The notes below the pieces were generated by a model that saw only the letters and a list, made by a program, of their open reading frames with translations, was not told the DNA's origin and made no database searches. The position numbers and the translations under genes were made by a program. DNA of 25,258 nucleotides from Methylotenera_A sp031381645 (GTDB lineage: Bacteria > Pseudomonadota > Gammaproteobacteria > Burkholderiales > Methylophilaceae). Positions 23,368 through 25,258 of this stretch are shown piece by piece. Location: assembly GCA_031381645.1 (NCBI GenBank), contig JANMYB010000019.1, positions 1 through 25,258 of the forward strand, read 5' to 3'. Positions within the stretch are counted from its first letter, which is position 1. Each line of letters begins with the position of its first letter.

Positions 23368-24840
23368 TTAGGCATTCATTTTTTTGATAATGTTGCTGGT
23401 GCTGCGGCCTTCAACCAAATCTATCAGCGCGATTTCGCCACCCCAGCTTTGCACCTCTTTGCCGCCAACCACTTGGGTTGCAGTGTAGTCACTACCTTTG
23501 GCGATGACATTTGGCTTGATGGCGTTGATAAGATTTAAGGGCGTATCCTCATCAAACAAAATCACCGCATCCACGCTCTCCAGCGCTGCCAGCACGCGCG
23601 CTCTGTCATTTTCATTCACAATTGGCCTAGCATCACCTTTAATCGCGCTCACGGAGCGATCGGTGTTCAAGCCGAGGATGAGTTTATCGCCACGTTTTTT
23701 GGCTTGCTCTAAATAAGTCACATGGCCTGCATGCAGTAAATCGAAACAACCATTGGTGAATACAATTTTTTGTTTGGATTTTTTCCATGCTTCAACTTTG
23801 GCCATCAATTGCGCTAAATCGCAGATTTTATGCGCTTGCTCGTTGCTCTGTTGATCCGTTAAAGCTTCTACCAAATCGTGCTGCGAAATAGGTACAGTGC
23901 CTACTTTCCCTACCACTACAGCCGCCGCGATATTAGCCAACTGTAAGGCTTCTAGCGGATTTAAGTCATTCATTGAACCAGCCGCTAAAGTCGCAATCAC
24001 GGTATCGCCAGCGCCAGAAACATCGAACACTTGTTTGGCAATAGCGGGCAAATGATGTGTGCTTTCATCAATCAGCGTAATACCTTCTTCGCCGCGCGTA
24101 ACAGCCAAAAATTGCAAATTTAAGCTGGTTTTTAGCGCGCCAGCTTTAGTAATTAAATCTGGGTCGCTTAAATTTGTATCGCACGCCTCAGCGGTTTCTT
24201 TTTTGTTGGGTGTCAGCGCGGTGGCGCCTTTGTATTTGCTGTAGTCATGGCCTTTTGGGTCAACTAAAACAGGTATTTTTTGCGCTTTACATGTGGTGAT
24301 AATGTGTTGGCAAACTTGCTCGCTTAATAAACCTTTTGCGTAATCAGATAAAATAACTATTTTAGGGGCATGCCTGAGAGCCTCATCGATATTGGCTTGC
24401 AGGACATCTATTTCTTCAGTAGTAAAAGCTGCGCTACTTTCTTGATCTAGCCGCATCATTTGCTGGTGGCCGCTTACCACGCGGGTTTTGGCGATGGTAG
24501 GACGATTTTTTGAGATGCAAATACCGCTTGCATCCACGCCCATTTCTTTGAGCAACCCCACTAAAGTTTTAGCCTCACTATCATTGCCAACACAGCCCAC
24601 AATATGCGTTTTAATGCCTAAAAGTGCTAAGTTTGCTGCCACATTGGCCGCGCCGCCAGCGCGTTCATTTTGCGCATTCAGCAACACTATCGGCACTGGA
24701 GCCTCGGGCGATATGCGTCCCACAGAGCCAATTAAGTAGCGGTCTAGCATCACATCGCCAATCACCAGCGCGTGCCCAGAACTGCCATCTAGGGTGTTGC
24801 TACCAAATTGCTTTACCGTGTCTAATAATTTTTGTTGCAT
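23368..24840 (-). CDS. hldE: bifunctional heptose 7-phosphate kinase / heptose 1-phosphate adenylyltransferase
   Basis: Carries two steps of ADP-heptose synthesis. The N-terminal ribokinase-like domain (about 1-325) phosphorylates D-glycero-D-manno-heptose 7-phosphate: VIGDVMLDRYLIGSVGRISP (26-45), ERAGGAANVAAN (59-70) and VSGAGDT with catalytic D279. The C-terminal nucleotidyltransferase domain (about 345-490) transfers AMP: FTNGCFDLLHAGHVTYL with HAGH at 370-373, LGLNTDRSVSAIKG and VEGRSTSNIIKKM. The fused form of 490 residues is usual in beta- and gammaproteobacteria. It lies 7 bases after gmhA and directly abuts waaF. The intermediate phosphatase gene gmhB is not in this window. Confidence 0.97.
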   Translation of the reverse strand: MQQKLLDTVKQFGSNTLDGSSGHALVIGDVMLDRYLIGSVGRISPEAPVPIVLLNAQNERAGGAANVAANLALLGIKTHIVGCVGNDSEAKTLVGLLKEMGVDASGICISKNRPTIAKTRVVSGHQQMMRLDQESSAAFTTEEIDVLQANIDEALRHAPKIVILSDYAKGLLSEQVCQHIITTCKAQKIPVLVDPKGHDYSKYKGATALTPNKKETAEACDTNLSDPDLITKAGALKTSLNLQFLAVTRGEEGITLIDESTHHLPAIAKQVFDVSGAGDTVIATLAAGSMNDLNPLEALQLANIAAAVVVGKVGTVPISQHDLVEALTDQQSNEQAHKICDLAQLMAKVEAWKKSKQKIVFTNGCFDLLHAGHVTYLEQAKKRGDKLILGLNTDRSVSAIKGDARPIVNENDRARVLAALESVDAVILFDEDTPLNLINAIKPNVIAKGSDYTATQVVGGKEVQSWGGEIALIDLVEGRSTSNIIKKMNA

Positions 24841-24847
24841 TATATTA

Positions 24848-25258
24848 TTAAGATTCTAAAATTTCGCAAAGTGAGTGACCAACAAATATATGCGCTTCTT
24901 GAATTCGAGCAGTGACATTGGATGGGATGATTAAGTTGTAATTGCATAGTGCAGTTAATTTTCCGCCCGTGCCGCCAGTCAAGCCCACGGTGGTTGCGCC
25001 GATTTCCTTAGCGGCTTCCATTGCGCGCACTACGTTAGCGCTATTGCCAGAAGTGGTGATGCCAATCACTAGATCTTCTGGCCGACAAAGCGCTTCGATT
25101 TGGCGCGCGAAAATATAATCGTAGCCGTAATCGTTGCCGACAGAAGTTAAAATTGAAGTGTCAGTCGTAAGCGCAATCGCTGGCATGCCTTTGCGCTCTT
25201 TTTTAAAGCGCCCAACGATTTCCGCCGCAATGTGCTGGCTATCCGCCGCGCTGCCGCC
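24848..25258 (-). CDS. gmhA: phosphoheptose isomerase (5' end cut by window edge)
   Basis: Converts sedoheptulose 7-phosphate to D-glycero-D-manno-heptose 7-phosphate, the first committed step to ADP-heptose. The visible 136 residues begin with GGSAADSQHIAAEIVGRF, whose His and Glu are metal ligands in GmhA. VGNDYGYDYIFARQIEAL, the sugar-isomerase motif ITTSGNSANVVRAM and the C-terminal EAHIFVGHSLCEILE follow. About 50 N-terminal residues lie beyond base 25258. The reading frame is open to the edge; an internal ATG at 25184-25186 would lose the active site and is not the start. gmhA, hldE and waaF form one operon whose promoter is outside the window. Confidence 0.94.
   Translation of the reverse strand, partial: GGSAADSQHIAAEIVGRFKKERKGMPAIALTTDTSILTSVGNDYGYDYIFARQIEALCRPEDLVIGITTSGNSANVVRAMEAAKEIGATTVGLTGGTGGKLTALCNYNLIIPSNVTARIQEAHIFVGHSLCEILES

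Overview
The window looks like a chromosomal lipopolysaccharide (LPS) core and lipid A locus from a Gram-negative betaproteobacterium. The AT-leaning coding sequence, the Pseudomonas-like order of core genes and an edd-eda pair next to them would suit a methylotroph of the Methylophilaceae type. That assignment is inference; no rRNA or other taxonomic marker is present. The window is densely coded, with no gene-free stretch longer than about 185 bases. I see no transposase, phage gene, tRNA or CRISPR array.

Left end (minus strand): the 5' part of grpE with a candidate heat-shock promoter, then galE and waaC (heptosyltransferase I). waaC is divergent from waaG-waaP (plus strand: core glucosyltransferase and heptose kinase). 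A minus-strand LpxL/HtrB-type acyltransferase converges on waaP. Next comes a tight plus-strand operon: an InaA-type kinase-fold protein, a third family 9 glycosyltransferase, a protein with two kinase domains, and a NodU-type carbamoyltransferase. It resembles the waa/wap core cluster of Pseudomonas aeruginosa, and it predicts a heptose region that is phosphorylated at several positions and carbamoylated.

Middle: edd-eda, the two specific Entner-Doudoroff enzymes, with a good sigma-70-type promoter before edd and an intrinsic terminator after eda. The following plus-strand run is HAD phosphatase, GT2, small LAB_N membrane protein, ArnT-like GT-C transferase, Ugd and a UDP-glucuronate 4-epimerase. 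Ugd and the epimerase would make UDP-galacturonate. GT2, LAB_N and ArnT-like proteins are the usual parts for moving one sugar onto a polyprenyl phosphate, across the inner membrane and onto lipid A or core. The set is therefore a candidate galacturonic acid decoration pathway.

Right end (minus strand, read from the right edge): gmhA (5' end cut by the window), hldE, waaF, a polytopic GT-C-like protein, a zinc-ribbon methyltransferase and a GT4 glycosyltransferase. gmhA, hldE and waaF make ADP-heptose and add the second core heptose; the last three probably extend or modify a surface glycan.

The most unusual feature is a dispersed 31-base imperfect palindrome (arms 10, loop 11, loop consensus AATATCC). 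One copy is intergenic, three lie inside coding regions (waaC, the tandem kinase gene, waaF), and a more degenerate one lies in the epimerase gene. The coding copies lie in linkers or variable segments and keep the reading frame open, recalling the Rickettsia palindromic elements.
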